Positions 52,688 through 62,014 are shown, numbered from the stretch's first letter. The stretch: DNA of 64,000 nt from Ensifer sp. MPMI2T (GCF_004827385.1 NZ_SRXN01000016.1:62001-126000); one strand, 5' to 3'. Notes: generated by a model not told the origin, from the letters alone. A program made the numbers and translations.

Positions 52688-53500
52688 TCAGGCGCGCGTG
52701 GCGCTCACGACGAGGGCGGGGAGCGGCAGGCGAACGACGCCGTTGTCGGTGAAGGCTTGGAAGCGTTCGCTCAGCGCTTCTTCTATCCGCGCCCGCGCCG
52801 CCGGCTCCTGCCTGTCGAGCACCATCGTCAGGCGGACGAAGGCGTGGCGGAAGAAGTCGGACAGCTCGGCGAGCGGGAAGTCCAGCGTGGCGGGGATGTC
52901 GCCGAAGGTGACGTCGGTGAAGCCCGCCGCCGAGAGCACCCGCATCGCTTCCTCCCGCTCGGCGAAGCGGAACATCGGCGGCGCGGGCGGCAGGTCGACT
53001 TCGAGCGTGCCGTGGGCGCTGACGACCTCGGGAACGATCCGGAACAGCGGCGCGATCTCCGGCCCGCGCCAGACGGTGAAGGCGTAGCGACCGCCGGGCT
53101 TCAGCACCCGCGCCGCCTCGGCAATTGCTCGGTCCGGGTCCGCCAGATGCAGGGTTCCGAAATTGTTGATGACGCGGTCGAACGCGGCGTCTTCGAAGAT
53201 GAGCGCCTCGGCATCGCCGACTTGGAAATTGACGTTGCTGCCCTTGGCTTTCGCCGCAGCGACCATCTCCTCGGAAAAGTCGACGCCGGTGACGATCGCG
53301 CCGCGCGCGGCCGCCGCCAGGCTTGCCTCTCCGGTGCCGCAACAGACATCGAGCGTCGCCTGACCGCGACTGATCCCGGCCGCATCGATCAGCGCCGCTA
53401 TGCCGTAGCGGCAGAACCGGCCCGAATAGCGATCGTAGATCCGGGCGCGCTCGCTCCAGCCGCGATGTTCGAGCGTTTTGAAGGTCGGTTGTGTAACCAT
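52688..53500 (-). CDS. Class I SAM-dependent methyltransferase
   Basis: 270 residues. SAM motif I: ATLDVCCGTGEASLAAAARG (about 44-63), with acidic end VDFSEEMVAAAKAKG and motif VINNFGTLHLADPDRAI; the C-terminal half is less conserved and contributes substrate binding. UbiE/Methyltransf_11-like. The substrate is unknown. Upstream of, and probably co-transcribed with, the wHTH-TolB-TPR regulator. Confidence 0.9.
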   Translation of the reverse strand: MVTQPTFKTLEHRGWSERARIYDRYSGRFCRYGIAALIDAAGISRGQATLDVCCGTGEASLAAAARGAIVTGVDFSEEMVAAAKAKGSNVNFQVGDAEALIFEDAAFDRVINNFGTLHLADPDRAIAEAARVLKPGGRYAFTVWRGPEIAPLFRIVPEVVSAHGTLEVDLPPAPPMFRFAEREEAMRVLSAAGFTDVTFGDIPATLDFPLAELSDFFRHAFVRLTMVLDRQEPAARARIEEALSERFQAFTDNGVVRLPLPALVVSATRA

Positions 53501-53564
53501 GGATCGGCCCCCCCGCCAAGAAGTGATTATACCACGCTTTGGGTGGTATGGGTGGCGCCTCCCA

Positions 53565-53701
53565 CCTCATCCCCGTGCCCGTCACAGGGATCCAGTGTTA
53601 GAGACGTGGCCGAGGAGATTTCGGGCGGGCGGCCCGAGGCCATTCGGACGCGCCGCCGACGCGGCGCCGCTGGATTCCTGTGACGAGCACAGGAATGAGC
53701 G
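53565..53701. repeat. Repeat family C, inverted pair
   Basis: 'cctcatccccgtgcccgtca' (53565) and the complementary 'gctggattcctgtgacgagc … aggaatgag' (53670-53700), with the gcgccgccgacgcggcgccg hairpin inside. Most of 53501-53889 has no supported gene. Confidence 0.8.
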
Positions 53702-53889
53702 AAGGCGCGGTGATGGCAGAGCAAAAAAACCGGCGTGAGCGCGCGCGGTGGCTGACCGAGGGCGATGTTGCGGTGCGAGATGCAGGGCTATTCCTGCCGA
53801 TACCGCTTCGGGGAAACGGACCGGGCGTGTGGGTGCTGCAGATGCCTTCCCGCCGCCGCATGTGCGGACGACAGGATGGCGATTGCCGA

Positions 53890-55560
53890 TCAGCGCGGCA
53901 TCAGGCTTTCCAGTTCGTTGAGCCGCTTCAGCGCCGCCTGCTGCTGCAAGGTTCCGTAGTTGATGCTGCTCGCGTTGAGCGTACTGCCCGCTTGCCAGGG
54001 ATATTGCGCGAAGTCCGCGAAGAACTCCTTGATCTTTCCTTGAACCGGAACGAGGAGCCACATGTTTCGGGCGATGAAGTCCATAGCGCCTCCACCCTCC
54101 TTTGAGCCCCGCTCATAAGGGTCCATCCTAAGGTTGCTGATGTTGGCCCAGCTCGGAGTTTCGCGTGTCGCCGTGGCGATGTTGCCTTCGCTGTTGACTG
54201 CAAAGCTCAGCTTCCAGTCGTTCCAGCGGATGGCGTTCAGGTTCCCGCCCTGGTCGAAATAGTAGACCGCGTCGCGCGGCGGTTCGTTGGCCTCGCCCTT
54301 GAGGAGAGCGGTGAGGTCGTAGCCGTCGAGATGGACCTTGAAGTTCTTGGTCCCTGACTGGAAACCCTGTTTCATATCCTCCTTGATATCGGCAATGCCC
54401 GCTGCTGCCGCGAATGTCGGCATCCAGTCCATCAGCGTCACCGGATCGTTGATCTGCGTTCCGGGTTTGACCACGCCCGGCCAGCGCACCATCATCGGAA
54501 TGCGGAAGCCACCTTCCCAGGTCGTTCCCTTCTCGCCGTGGAACGGTGTCATGGCGCCATCCGGCCATAGCGCCAACTCTGCGCCGTTGTCGGTGGTGTA
54601 GAGCACGATGGTGTTTTCGGCGATGCCGAGATCGTCGAGCTGCTGCAAGAGCTGCCCCACATGTCCGTCATGTTCCACCATGCCATCGGCATGAATGCCC
54701 TTGCCCGTCTTGCCCATCGATTCCGGTTTGAGGTGGGTGAAGACGTGCATGCGCGTCGCGTTGAACCAGACGAAGAACGGCTTCTCCGCCTTGGTCTGGC
54801 GGTCGATGAAGTCCTTTGCCGCCGCCAGGAACTCTTCGTCGACCGTCTCCATACGCTTGGTATTGAGTGCGCCGGTGTCCTCGATCTTTCCGTCCGCACT
54901 GGACTTGATGACGCCGCGCGGACCATATCGCCTCCTGAACTCGGGGTCCTTCGGGTAGAAATAGCCTTCCGGCTCTTCCTCGGCGTTGAGGTGATAGAGG
55001 TTGCCGAAGAACTCGTCGAAGCCGTGATTGGTCGGCAGATGCTCGTCCCGGTCACCCAGGTGGTTCTTACCGAACTGGCCCGTGGCGTAGCCCTTGGTCT
55101 TCAGCACATCGGCAATCGTCGGCATCCAGTCCTGTATGCCGTGCGGATCGCCGGGCATGCCGATCGTCAGCAGACCCGTCCGGAACGGTTCCTGCCCCAG
55201 GATGAATGAGGCGCGCCCTGCCGTGCAGCTCTGCTGGCCGTAGGAATCGGTGAAGATTGCGCCCTCGGCGGCGATACGGTCGATGTTCGGCGTGCGGTAG
55301 CCCATCAGGCCCATGGTGTAGGCGCTGATTTGGGGAATGCCGATGTCGTCGCCGAAGATGACCAGGATGTTCGGCGGTTTGCCACCAGAGGGCGCGGGCT
55401 GCTGCTGAGCCTTTGCGGTACCTGTGGTCGCCCCGGTGGCAACAACGGACGCGGCGGCGAAGATCGTTCCGCTCAGGAGTAGGTCGCGGCGGCTGACGCC
55501 GAGGGGACCGCAGTCGTTTTCGGATGTTTTGCTGGTGTTGCTACCGTTGAACGTGCTCAT
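53890..55560 (-). CDS. Tat-exported arylsulfatase
   Basis: 556 residues. Twin-arginine signal VSRRDLLLS (R24-R25) with hydrophobic region and cleavage near AKA. Sulfatase core: PPNILVIFGDDIG (metal Asp pair), the signature CTAGR (C112, formylglycine precursor in SCTAGRASF) and late FGKNHLGD and TTDNGAELALWPDG. Length and signature fit exported alkyl/aryl sulfatases that release sulfate from sulfate esters; no formylglycine-generating enzyme gene is adjacent. Start 55560 follows GGGAGAAAGCC. Upstream of a cupin gene on the same strand. Confidence 0.92.
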   Translation of the reverse strand: MSTFNGSNTSKTSENDCGPLGVSRRDLLLSGTIFAAASVVATGATTGTAKAQQQPAPSGGKPPNILVIFGDDIGIPQISAYTMGLMGYRTPNIDRIAAEGAIFTDSYGQQSCTAGRASFILGQEPFRTGLLTIGMPGDPHGIQDWMPTIADVLKTKGYATGQFGKNHLGDRDEHLPTNHGFDEFFGNLYHLNAEEEPEGYFYPKDPEFRRRYGPRGVIKSSADGKIEDTGALNTKRMETVDEEFLAAAKDFIDRQTKAEKPFFVWFNATRMHVFTHLKPESMGKTGKGIHADGMVEHDGHVGQLLQQLDDLGIAENTIVLYTTDNGAELALWPDGAMTPFHGEKGTTWEGGFRIPMMVRWPGVVKPGTQINDPVTLMDWMPTFAAAAGIADIKEDMKQGFQSGTKNFKVHLDGYDLTALLKGEANEPPRDAVYYFDQGGNLNAIRWNDWKLSFAVNSEGNIATATRETPSWANISNLRMDPYERGSKEGGGAMDFIARNMWLLVPVQGKIKEFFADFAQYPWQAGSTLNASSINYGTLQQQAALKRLNELESLMPR

Positions 55561-55777
55561 GGCTTTCTCCCTGTCGAACGATGGTGAACAGCACAGCTGC
55601 AATTCAGACGGGTGGATGCTGAGCCAATTATCAGGGACGGCCAAGTACGTAACGGTTACGGACGGGGTGCCGGCCGTCTGCCAACAGTATCTCGCTTTCA
55701 GTGGAGTGATGAAATGCGGTGGCAGCAAAAGCAGTCCTGGCGGCGGGAGGTTCCGCCAGGACTGCTGCGTCGCCCGC

Positions 55778-56191
55778 TCACTCCGTGGTCGGCGTGGTCA
55801 GTTCCTGTTCGTCGGTGTCGACGACAAAGACAGCGAGCAGGCTTGCCGGTTCCGTGTCGCTGGCGTTTTTGCTGACTCCGTGGCGGGCGCCGGGCTCTTC
55901 GTAGAAGTTGTCGCCGGCCTTGTAGGTCCGTTCCGGCTCGCCATTGACGCTGCTGACGATCGCGCCTTCAAGCACCGTCGCGTAGATGAAGGCGGAGTCC
56001 GGGTGCGTGTGGCCTGGCGAGGAGCCGCCCGGCTCATATTCGACGAGGATGCCCTTCATGCTCTTGCCCGGCACGTTCGGAAGGGGCCGGTCGAATACGA
56101 TCGTCACCTTGTCCCCATGTCCATCATCGGCAGACGCCGCGGTGATCGACAACGCTGCGAGCGCAATGCCTGCAAGAAATCGTGTGAACAT
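55778..56191 (-). CDS. Exported cupin-domain protein
   Basis: 137 residues from the ATG at 56191, where GGAG lies 8 nt upstream (the ATG at 56197 is too close to it). Signal peptide MFTRFLAGIALAALSITAASA. Cupin motifs: GGSSPGHTHPDSAFIYATVLEG and GARHGVSKN, holding the usual His/Glu metal ligands. The product is probably a periplasmic beta-barrel binding a small molecule or metal; reaction unknown. Follows the NAD(P)-binding oxidoreductase gene on the same strand. Confidence 0.88.
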   Translation of the reverse strand: MFTRFLAGIALAALSITAASADDGHGDKVTIVFDRPLPNVPGKSMKGILVEYEPGGSSPGHTHPDSAFIYATVLEGAIVSSVNGEPERTYKAGDNFYEEPGARHGVSKNASDTEPASLLAVFVVDTDEQELTTPTTE

Positions 56192-56275
56192 TTCCATTCT
56201 CCATCATGGCTGAAAATTGTCGTTGGCCGCCCCGGACCGCGATGGATCCAGGGCAATCGTTCGGTCAGTGACCGC

Positions 56276-57028
56276 TTACTGAGCCTGCGACTGGGCGAGC
56301 CAGTCCTCGAAGCGGATCGATCCGAGGCGCGGGTTCTGGCTGGGTGTCAGCGATTGATCGTCGATGACGGCGCCAAAGTAGCGGGCGCGGACGTCCGGCA
56401 CGACCTTGCGCGTGTCCTTCGTTGCCTTGAGAAAGCGCCGGACCACTTCGTCGAGCGGGATCGCTTCCGGACCGGCGACTTCGACCGTGCCGTTGACCGG
56501 GGGTGCGAGCGTGACTTCGGCGAGCGCCGCCACCACGTCGTCGGACGCGATCGGCTGGAACAGCGCCGGCGAGACGCGGATCTCTTCGCCGACGGTGGCC
56601 GACTGGGCAATGCCGCCGACAAACTCGAAGAACTGCGTGGCACGCAGGATGGTGTAGGGAATGCCGGACCCCTTGATGAGGTTTTCCTGTGCGACCTTCG
56701 CCCGGAAATAGCCGTTCTCGGGAAGCCGTTCGGTACCGACGATCGACAGGGCAACATGGTGGCGGACGCCGGCGGCAGCTTCCGCAGAGAGGAGGTTGCG
56801 GCCGGAGGTCTCGAAAAACTCGAGCACGGCCTTGTCTTCCCATACCGGCGCGTTCGCCACGTCGACGACGATGTCGGCGCCGTCGAGCGCTTCGGCCAGC
56901 CCCTCGCGGGTGATGGTGTTGACGCCGGTGTTGGGGGAGGCGGCGAGCGCATCATGGCCGCGCTCCCTGAGGGTCTTCACAAGCTTCGATCCGATGAGGC
57001 CGGTGCCTCCGATGACGACGATCTTCAT
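56276..57028 (-). CDS. NAD(P)-binding atypical SDR/NmrA-like oxidoreductase
   Basis: 250 residues. KIVVIGGTGLIGSKLVKTLRERGH is the dinucleotide-binding Rossmann motif. Continuing residues (…GVNTITREGLAEALDGADIVVDVANAP) are typical of NmrA-like SDRs, several of which sense or reduce without a full Tyr-Lys pair; I cannot see a clear YxxxK. Start 57028 follows AAAAGGAGAGAAG. Divergent from the wHTH-TolB-TPR regulator at 57210 and likely its target, with the cupin and arylsulfatase genes downstream. Confidence 0.85.
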   Translation of the reverse strand: MKIVVIGGTGLIGSKLVKTLRERGHDALAASPNTGVNTITREGLAEALDGADIVVDVANAPVWEDKAVLEFFETSGRNLLSAEAAAGVRHHVALSIVGTERLPENGYFRAKVAQENLIKGSGIPYTILRATQFFEFVGGIAQSATVGEEIRVSPALFQPIASDDVVAALAEVTLAPPVNGTVEVAGPEAIPLDEVVRRFLKATKDTRKVVPDVRARYFGAVIDDQSLTPSQNPRLGSIRFEDWLAQSQAQ

Positions 57029-57209
57029 GGCTTCTCTCCTTTTCTCCCGACCGCAACCATTGCCGTCGATGTGTCTGGAGAGTGCCCCGGCGCACGAGGG
57101 AAGTCCTTGCGGCGGGCTTGAATTGATCTTGAGGGAAGCTTGGTTATTCGTCCAAGGATGCTTGCCGGATGTGGATGGAATGCACTAACCACGCACTGCC
57201 GTGCTATGA

Positions 57210-58835
57210 ATGAAGCATTCGCCAGGGGATACCCACGTGCCGTTCGTGTTTGGAGACTACGTGCTCGATCCGGAGCGCCGGGAGCTTACGCTGCGTGCGG
57301 AAGTCGTGGCCGTCGGGCCGCAGGTCTTCGACCTGTTGCTGCATCTCGTCAGGAACCGCGACCGCGTCGTCAGCAAGGACGACCTGCTCGCTGCGGTGTG
57401 GGGCGGGCGGATCGTCTCGGAGTCGACCATCACCAGCCACATCAATGCGGTTCGCAAGGCCATCGGCGACAGCGGCGAGGAGCAGCGTCTCGTCCGCACC
57501 GTCGCGCGCAAGGGCTTCCGGTTCGTCGGCGAGCTCAGCGTCGACGAGATCGGGGAAGCGCGGCAACCCGACGGGCCAGGCGTCGTGGAATACGGCTCCG
57601 GCATGCAGAAGGAAGCGCCTCCGACTGCGCTCGTTCTCCCGGACAAGCCTTCCATTGCCGTCCTGCCGTTCCTCAACCTCAGCGGCGATCCGGAGCAGGA
57701 ATATTTTGCCGACGGCGTGGTGGAGGACATCATCGCGGCCCTTTCGCGCATGCGCTGGCTGTTCGTCAGCGCGCGCAATTCGAGCTTCACCTACAAGGGG
57801 CGGGCGGTGGACGTGAAGGAAGTCGGCCGGGAGCTTGGCGTGCGCTACGTGCTGGAGGGCAGCCTGCGCAAGTCCGGCAACAAGGTGCGCATCACCGGGC
57901 AGCTTATCGACGCCACGACCGGGGCGAACCTCTGGGCGGAGCGCTTCGAGGGCACGCTCGACGACATCTTCGAGCTGCAGGACCAGATTGCCGAAAGTGT
58001 CGTCGGCGCGATCGCACCGCAGCTCGAGCGCGCGGAGATCGAACGCGCCAAGCGCAAGCCGACGGAAAGCCTCGACGCCTACGACTATTACCTGCGCGGC
58101 ATGGCGAAGCTGCACAGCGGCACCCGCGAAGCGATCGAGGCGGCGCTGCCCTTGTTCTACCGAGCGATCGAGCTCGACCCGGAATTTGCGTCGGCCTATG
58201 GCATGGCGGCGTGGTGCCATTTCTGGCGCAAGGTCAATGGCTGGATGACCGACCGTGCCCGCGAGATCGCCGAGGGTACGCGGCTGGCGCGCCTCGCGGT
58301 AGAACTCGGCCGCGACGATGCCGTGGCGCTGACGCGGGGAGGGCATGCGCTTGCCCATCTCGCCGGTGACCTCGACGGCGGCATCGCGCTTCTCGACAGG
58401 GCAAAGTTTCTCAATCCGAATCTCGCCCCGGCCTGGTTCCTCGGCGGCTTCCTGCGCGCCTTCCGCGGCGAAACGGAGAGCGCGATCGAACATTTCGCCC
58501 ATGCCGTTCGCTTGAGTCCGCTGGACCCGGAGATGTTTCGCATGCAGGCCGGAACGGCGCTGACGCATTTCTTCGCGGGACGCTTCGATTCCGCCTCGGC
58601 GTCGGCGGAGAAGGCGGTCGGGAACCTGCCCAGTTTCCTGATGGCGGTCGCCCTGGTGGCGGCAAGCCACGCGCTTGCCGGGCGCAGCGACGAAGCACGG
58701 CAGGCGATGCAGCGGCTGCGGGCGCTCGATTCATCCCTGCGTGTCTCCAACCTCAGGGACTGGCTGCCGATCCATCGCCCGGAGGATCTCAAGCAGTTCG
58801 CCGATGGCCTGCGGCTGGCCGGACTGCCAGAGTGA
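57210..58835 (+). CDS. wHTH-TolB-TPR regulator (CadC-like), copy 2
   Basis: 541 residues. Winged helix at about 5-105 (FVFGDYVLDPERRELTLRAE, TSHINAVRKAIGDSGEEQR), TolB-N-like domain at about 130-270 (IAVLPFLNLSGDPEQEYFADG, GVRYVLEGSLRKSGNKVRI), then TPR-like helices (YDYYLRGMAKLHSGTREAIE…). Same architecture and motif order as copy 1 at 51099-52637. No membrane helix. Divergent from the oxidoreductase-cupin-arylsulfatase genes, which suggests it controls them. Confidence 0.9.
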   Translation: MKHSPGDTHVPFVFGDYVLDPERRELTLRAEVVAVGPQVFDLLLHLVRNRDRVVSKDDLLAAVWGGRIVSESTITSHINAVRKAIGDSGEEQRLVRTVARKGFRFVGELSVDEIGEARQPDGPGVVEYGSGMQKEAPPTALVLPDKPSIAVLPFLNLSGDPEQEYFADGVVEDIIAALSRMRWLFVSARNSSFTYKGRAVDVKEVGRELGVRYVLEGSLRKSGNKVRITGQLIDATTGANLWAERFEGTLDDIFELQDQIAESVVGAIAPQLERAEIERAKRKPTESLDAYDYYLRGMAKLHSGTREAIEAALPLFYRAIELDPEFASAYGMAAWCHFWRKVNGWMTDRAREIAEGTRLARLAVELGRDDAVALTRGGHALAHLAGDLDGGIALLDRAKFLNPNLAPAWFLGGFLRAFRGETESAIEHFAHAVRLSPLDPEMFRMQAGTALTHFFAGRFDSASASAEKAVGNLPSFLMAVALVAASHALAGRSDEARQAMQRLRALDSSLRVSNLRDWLPIHRPEDLKQFADGLRLAGLPE

Positions 58836-59212
58836 CGGCGGGATATGGTTTGACCGCGTAGATTACGCTTACAGCGCCGCGCGTCTTATCAGACGCGCAA
58901 AGGACGCTGTAGCACTTTGAATTGCTGCATGTTTTTATCCTTAAATCGACTACGATTTAAGGAAACATGCGGTAGGCGAGCCACGCCAGCGGCTGCCCAA
59001 GCTGGGGCGTTCCCAGCAGGACGTCCGGAACAGGCCCGCCGAGCGGCAGGTCCGGGCGCTGCGCGGACGTCACGCGACTGTGAACCGGGGCATGCTTGGA
59101 TTTGCGCCTCTCGCTCCGCATCATAGTCTTCCCGCAGTGGCGCTCGGCGTGTGGAATCACCGACGATCCAACTGGATCGGGACCTCCGGTTGGTCATTAG
59201 GGAGGCGATGTG
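58836..59212. other. Intergenic region with repeat A
   Basis: Holds a full family-A copy (58870-58974). The remaining ~240 bp before the DoxX gene show only short shadows and no recognisable gene. Confidence 0.45.
58870..58974. repeat. Repeat family A, full reference copy
   Basis: Best-preserved A copy: 'tacagcgccgcgcgtcttat' hairpin (cgcgcgtctt-atcag-acgcgc), 'ggacgctgtagcactttga', 'attgctgcatgtttt', short palindrome ccttaaatcg…cgatttaagg and 'aaacatgcggta'. Used as the reference for other A copies. Confidence 0.9.
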
Positions 59213-59620
59213 ATGAATTTCGACAGGATTTCAGCGTGGGCGCCACAATGGTTAAGCGTCGTGAGGATCATGACGGCGCTACTGTTCCTGGAGCACGGCA
59301 CCCAGAAGCTTTTCAATTTCCCGCCGGCCCCGGAGCCGATGCAGCTATCGGGTCTTTTATTGGCTCAGGGCCTCATCGAGGTGATCGGCGGCATCTTGCT
59401 GGCGATCGGGCTCTTCACCCGGCCCGTCGCGTTCATTCTGTCCGGCGATATGGCAGTCGCCTATTTCATGGCCCATGCACCGCAGAATTTCTATCCAGTG
59501 ATTAACGAGGGCGATGCGGCGATCCTCTACTGCTTCATCTTCCTCTACTTCTTCTTCGCGGGCGGCGGGCCATGGAGCGTGGACGCCGCTCGAGGCGGCA
59601 GCGGCCTCACGACACCCTGA
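59213..59620 (+). CDS. DoxX-family membrane protein
   Basis: 135 residues with four hydrophobic helices. DoxX features: SVVRIMTALLFLEHGTQKLFNF at the start, LIEVIGGILLAIGLFTRPVAF and YCFIFLYFFFAGGGPWSVD. Family members work with quinone or sulfur oxidation or redox stress, often undefined. Start ATG 59213 follows GGGAGGCG. Monocistronic. Confidence 0.9.
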   Translation: MNFDRISAWAPQWLSVVRIMTALLFLEHGTQKLFNFPPAPEPMQLSGLLLAQGLIEVIGGILLAIGLFTRPVAFILSGDMAVAYFMAHAPQNFYPVINEGDAAILYCFIFLYFFFAGGGPWSVDAARGGSGLTTP

Positions 59621-59915
59621 GTGGCGCCTGCTGATAGCGCGGCCAAGCTGTGCCACCAGCCGGCACAAATGGCAAAGTTCCACCCAAAAGCGGAAGCCGG
59701 TGTCGGGTACTAAGCGTCAGATTTTCACCGCTATGCCGCTCAATCTATTTATACTGAGCGGACGCTAATATGATTTTCAAAATAAATTGCCTGAAATAGC
59801 GAAGTAATATCAAGTTGCGTGGCTATGTTAACATGTATACATTTGCGTAGATGTCGGATTGTATTTGCGCTGGCGAATTATATTTAAAGCGCGAGCAGCG
59901 TTTGGAGATAGCGAC
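59621..59915. promoter_or_regulatory. AT-rich upstream region of the RTX-like gene
   Basis: From about 59720 to 59890 the composition drops sharply in GC compared with neighbouring genes. A 10-bp perfect palindrome ATGTATACAT lies at 59833-59842, just after a GTTAAC palindrome. Such AT-rich DNA is where rhizobial MucR/Ros-type silencers bind. Assignment as a control region is inference. Confidence 0.4.
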
Positions 59916-61970
59916 ATGGCCAAGATCGAAGGCTCCTATTTAGATGACGTGTTGCAGGGTACCGATGAAACTGACTACATCTGGGGTCTACCTGGTTGGG
60001 ACAACATCGATGCGGGCGGCGGTGACGATTTCGTCGATGGCGGTGATGGTCACGATGTCCTGACAAGTTCGAGCGGCTATGACCGTCTCGATGCAGGCGC
60101 GGGCGACGATCAGATCGTCCTTATCGGCACCGGTGGCGCCGTGACCGGAGGCGTTGGCTATGACGGGTTGATCATCGATCTCTCCATGACTTCCGACCGG
60201 CTGGAGTTCAACGGCGAGAGCGGTCACGGCATCATCGGATATCGCAGCGCGAACGAACGGCACATCTTCTTCCACGATACAGAGTGGCTGAGGCTCACGG
60301 CTGGAAGCGGCAACGACCGCATCAAGGGAACGGCGGGCAACGACACCATCTCGACCGGCGCCGGCGACGATGTCGTCGAAGGGGGCGCCGGGTACGATAT
60401 CATCACCAATACGGGCGGCCACGACCGCCTCGACGGCGGCGAGGGAAACGACCGTTTCGTCCTCGTCGACACGGGCAGCACCGTCTTCGGCGGCAGCGGC
60501 GACGATAGGCTGACGATCGATCTCTCCGCGACTTCAGACCAGGTGGTGTTCAACGGCGAAAACGGTCACGGCATCCTCGGATATCAGACGATCGACGAGC
60601 GGCATCTTTTCTTTCGGTACCACGATATCGAGCAGATCGTGGTGACGACGGGAACCGGAAACGATCGTATCCAGGGGAGCATCCTTCGAGACGTCATCCA
60701 GACGCAAGCCGGAAACGACTTCGTCGATGCGGGGGCGGGGGACGACACGATCGTCGACGGGCGCGGCGCAAACCGGCTTTTCGGCGGTGCAGGCAACGAC
60801 GGCATTACGACGACGCTCTATTCCGCCGAGGTCGATGGTGGGCTTGGCGAGGACTGGATGCGGATCGAGGAAAGGGTGCGCTTGAGCGACGCCACCATCG
60901 ACTTCAGCATTGGCCGGGCATCCACGGGCACGGTCTTCCGCGGCATCGAGAGCGCCAGCGTCGCGCTCGGCAGCGGCAATGACACGGTGATCGGCGGTAA
61001 TCTCACCTATGTGGTGGTCTATGCCGGCGCCGGCGATGACCGCGTCGAAGGCAGTGCCGGCGGTGACACGCTCAATGGTGAAGGCGGCAACGACCGCATC
61101 GACGGTGGCAGCGGAAACGACACGATATCGACTGGCGTCGGCGACGACGTCGCCTTCGGCGGCGATGGCAGGGACTCGCTCGCCAACAATGGTGGCAGAG
61201 ACATCCTCGATGGCGGGGCCGGCGACGACTGGATTCGGGCCGCCACTCCCGGTGGCGGCAGTCTCGGCGATGGATCGGTCATGCTCGGGGGAACCGGCAA
61301 CGACTGGTTCTTCGCCTATTTCAAGGGAGACGTCGATGGCGGCGAAGGGCATGACCAGCTCGAATTGAATCTTGGCGCCCTGCCGGATGCGACCGATTTC
61401 GACGCGATGCGCGGGGCCACTCAGACCGGATTGACCTTTGCCAATATCGAGGGTTTCAGGGTCTCGACCGGGGTCAAGAACGACGTGTTGCGGGGTGGGA
61501 ACGGCGACGACGCCTTCCATGCGATGAGCGGCAACGATCTTCTTGAAGGTCGGGGCGGAAACGATGAGCTGCGGGGCTACTCGGACAACGACCGGCTCTA
61601 CGGCGGCGACGGCGAGGATTTTCTCGATGGCGGGCTGCAGGATGACTTGTTGAGCGGCGGAAACGGGGCGGACACATTGGTTGGCGGCCGCGGCGCGGAC
61701 ACGTTTCTCTGGTCGACTGAAAGCCCTGATCAACTGAGCATCGACCGCATCCACGACTTCGACACCTGGGGCGGCGACGTGATCGCATTCTCTGACATCG
61801 CTCAGCAAAATACCGGCATCCGCACTTACGCCGATTTCCTCGCAGCCTCGACCGACACGGCCTCCGGCGTTTACGTCGCCTTCAACGGCTCCGATACCCA
61901 CGGGATCCTGATCGAAGGCGTTTCCCTTCGGGCTCTCACGGCAAACGACGTGATGTTCGGCATCGTCTAG
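59916..61970 (+). CDS. RTX-type calcium-binding repeat protein
   Basis: 684 residues, no signal peptide. Several blocks of glycine/aspartate nonapeptides (GGXGXDXUX) appear: DAGGGDDFVDGGDGHDVL near 45-62, GAGDDVVEGGAGYDIIT (~155-170), GGNDRIDGGSGNDTIS, GGDGRDSLANNGGRDILDGG, and a final dense block before a non-repetitive C-terminus of about 65 residues (SIDRIHDFDTWGGDVIAFSDIA…). The C-terminus is the expected type-I secretion signal; no T1SS genes are in the window. Interspersed are longer repeats of about 115 residues (LIIDLSMTSDRLEFNGESGH / LTIDLSATSDQVVFNGENGH). SD GGAG at 9 nt sets the start. Confidence 0.92.
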   Translation: MAKIEGSYLDDVLQGTDETDYIWGLPGWDNIDAGGGDDFVDGGDGHDVLTSSSGYDRLDAGAGDDQIVLIGTGGAVTGGVGYDGLIIDLSMTSDRLEFNGESGHGIIGYRSANERHIFFHDTEWLRLTAGSGNDRIKGTAGNDTISTGAGDDVVEGGAGYDIITNTGGHDRLDGGEGNDRFVLVDTGSTVFGGSGDDRLTIDLSATSDQVVFNGENGHGILGYQTIDERHLFFRYHDIEQIVVTTGTGNDRIQGSILRDVIQTQAGNDFVDAGAGDDTIVDGRGANRLFGGAGNDGITTTLYSAEVDGGLGEDWMRIEERVRLSDATIDFSIGRASTGTVFRGIESASVALGSGNDTVIGGNLTYVVVYAGAGDDRVEGSAGGDTLNGEGGNDRIDGGSGNDTISTGVGDDVAFGGDGRDSLANNGGRDILDGGAGDDWIRAATPGGGSLGDGSVMLGGTGNDWFFAYFKGDVDGGEGHDQLELNLGALPDATDFDAMRGATQTGLTFANIEGFRVSTGVKNDVLRGGNGDDAFHAMSGNDLLEGRGGNDELRGYSDNDRLYGGDGEDFLDGGLQDDLLSGGNGADTLVGGRGADTFLWSTESPDQLSIDRIHDFDTWGGDVIAFSDIAQQNTGIRTYADFLAASTDTASGVYVAFNGSDTHGILIEGVSLRALTANDVMFGIV

Positions 61971-62014
61971 GGCTGGATCCGATCAGGTTGCAATGGCGAA
62001 GATCAGAGCCGGCA

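Noticed and set aside
51399-53087. 562-codon plus frame opposite regulator copy 1 and methyltransferase
   Set aside because: Spans two real minus-strand genes without motifs.
52638-53585. 316-codon N-terminal extension of regulator copy 1
   Set aside because: It overlaps the methyltransferase in another frame and reads as low-complexity Arg/Gly; the winged helix starts at 52637.
60534-61901. 455-codon minus frame opposite the RTX gene
   Set aside because: Antisense shadow caused by the Gly/Asp-repeat codons.
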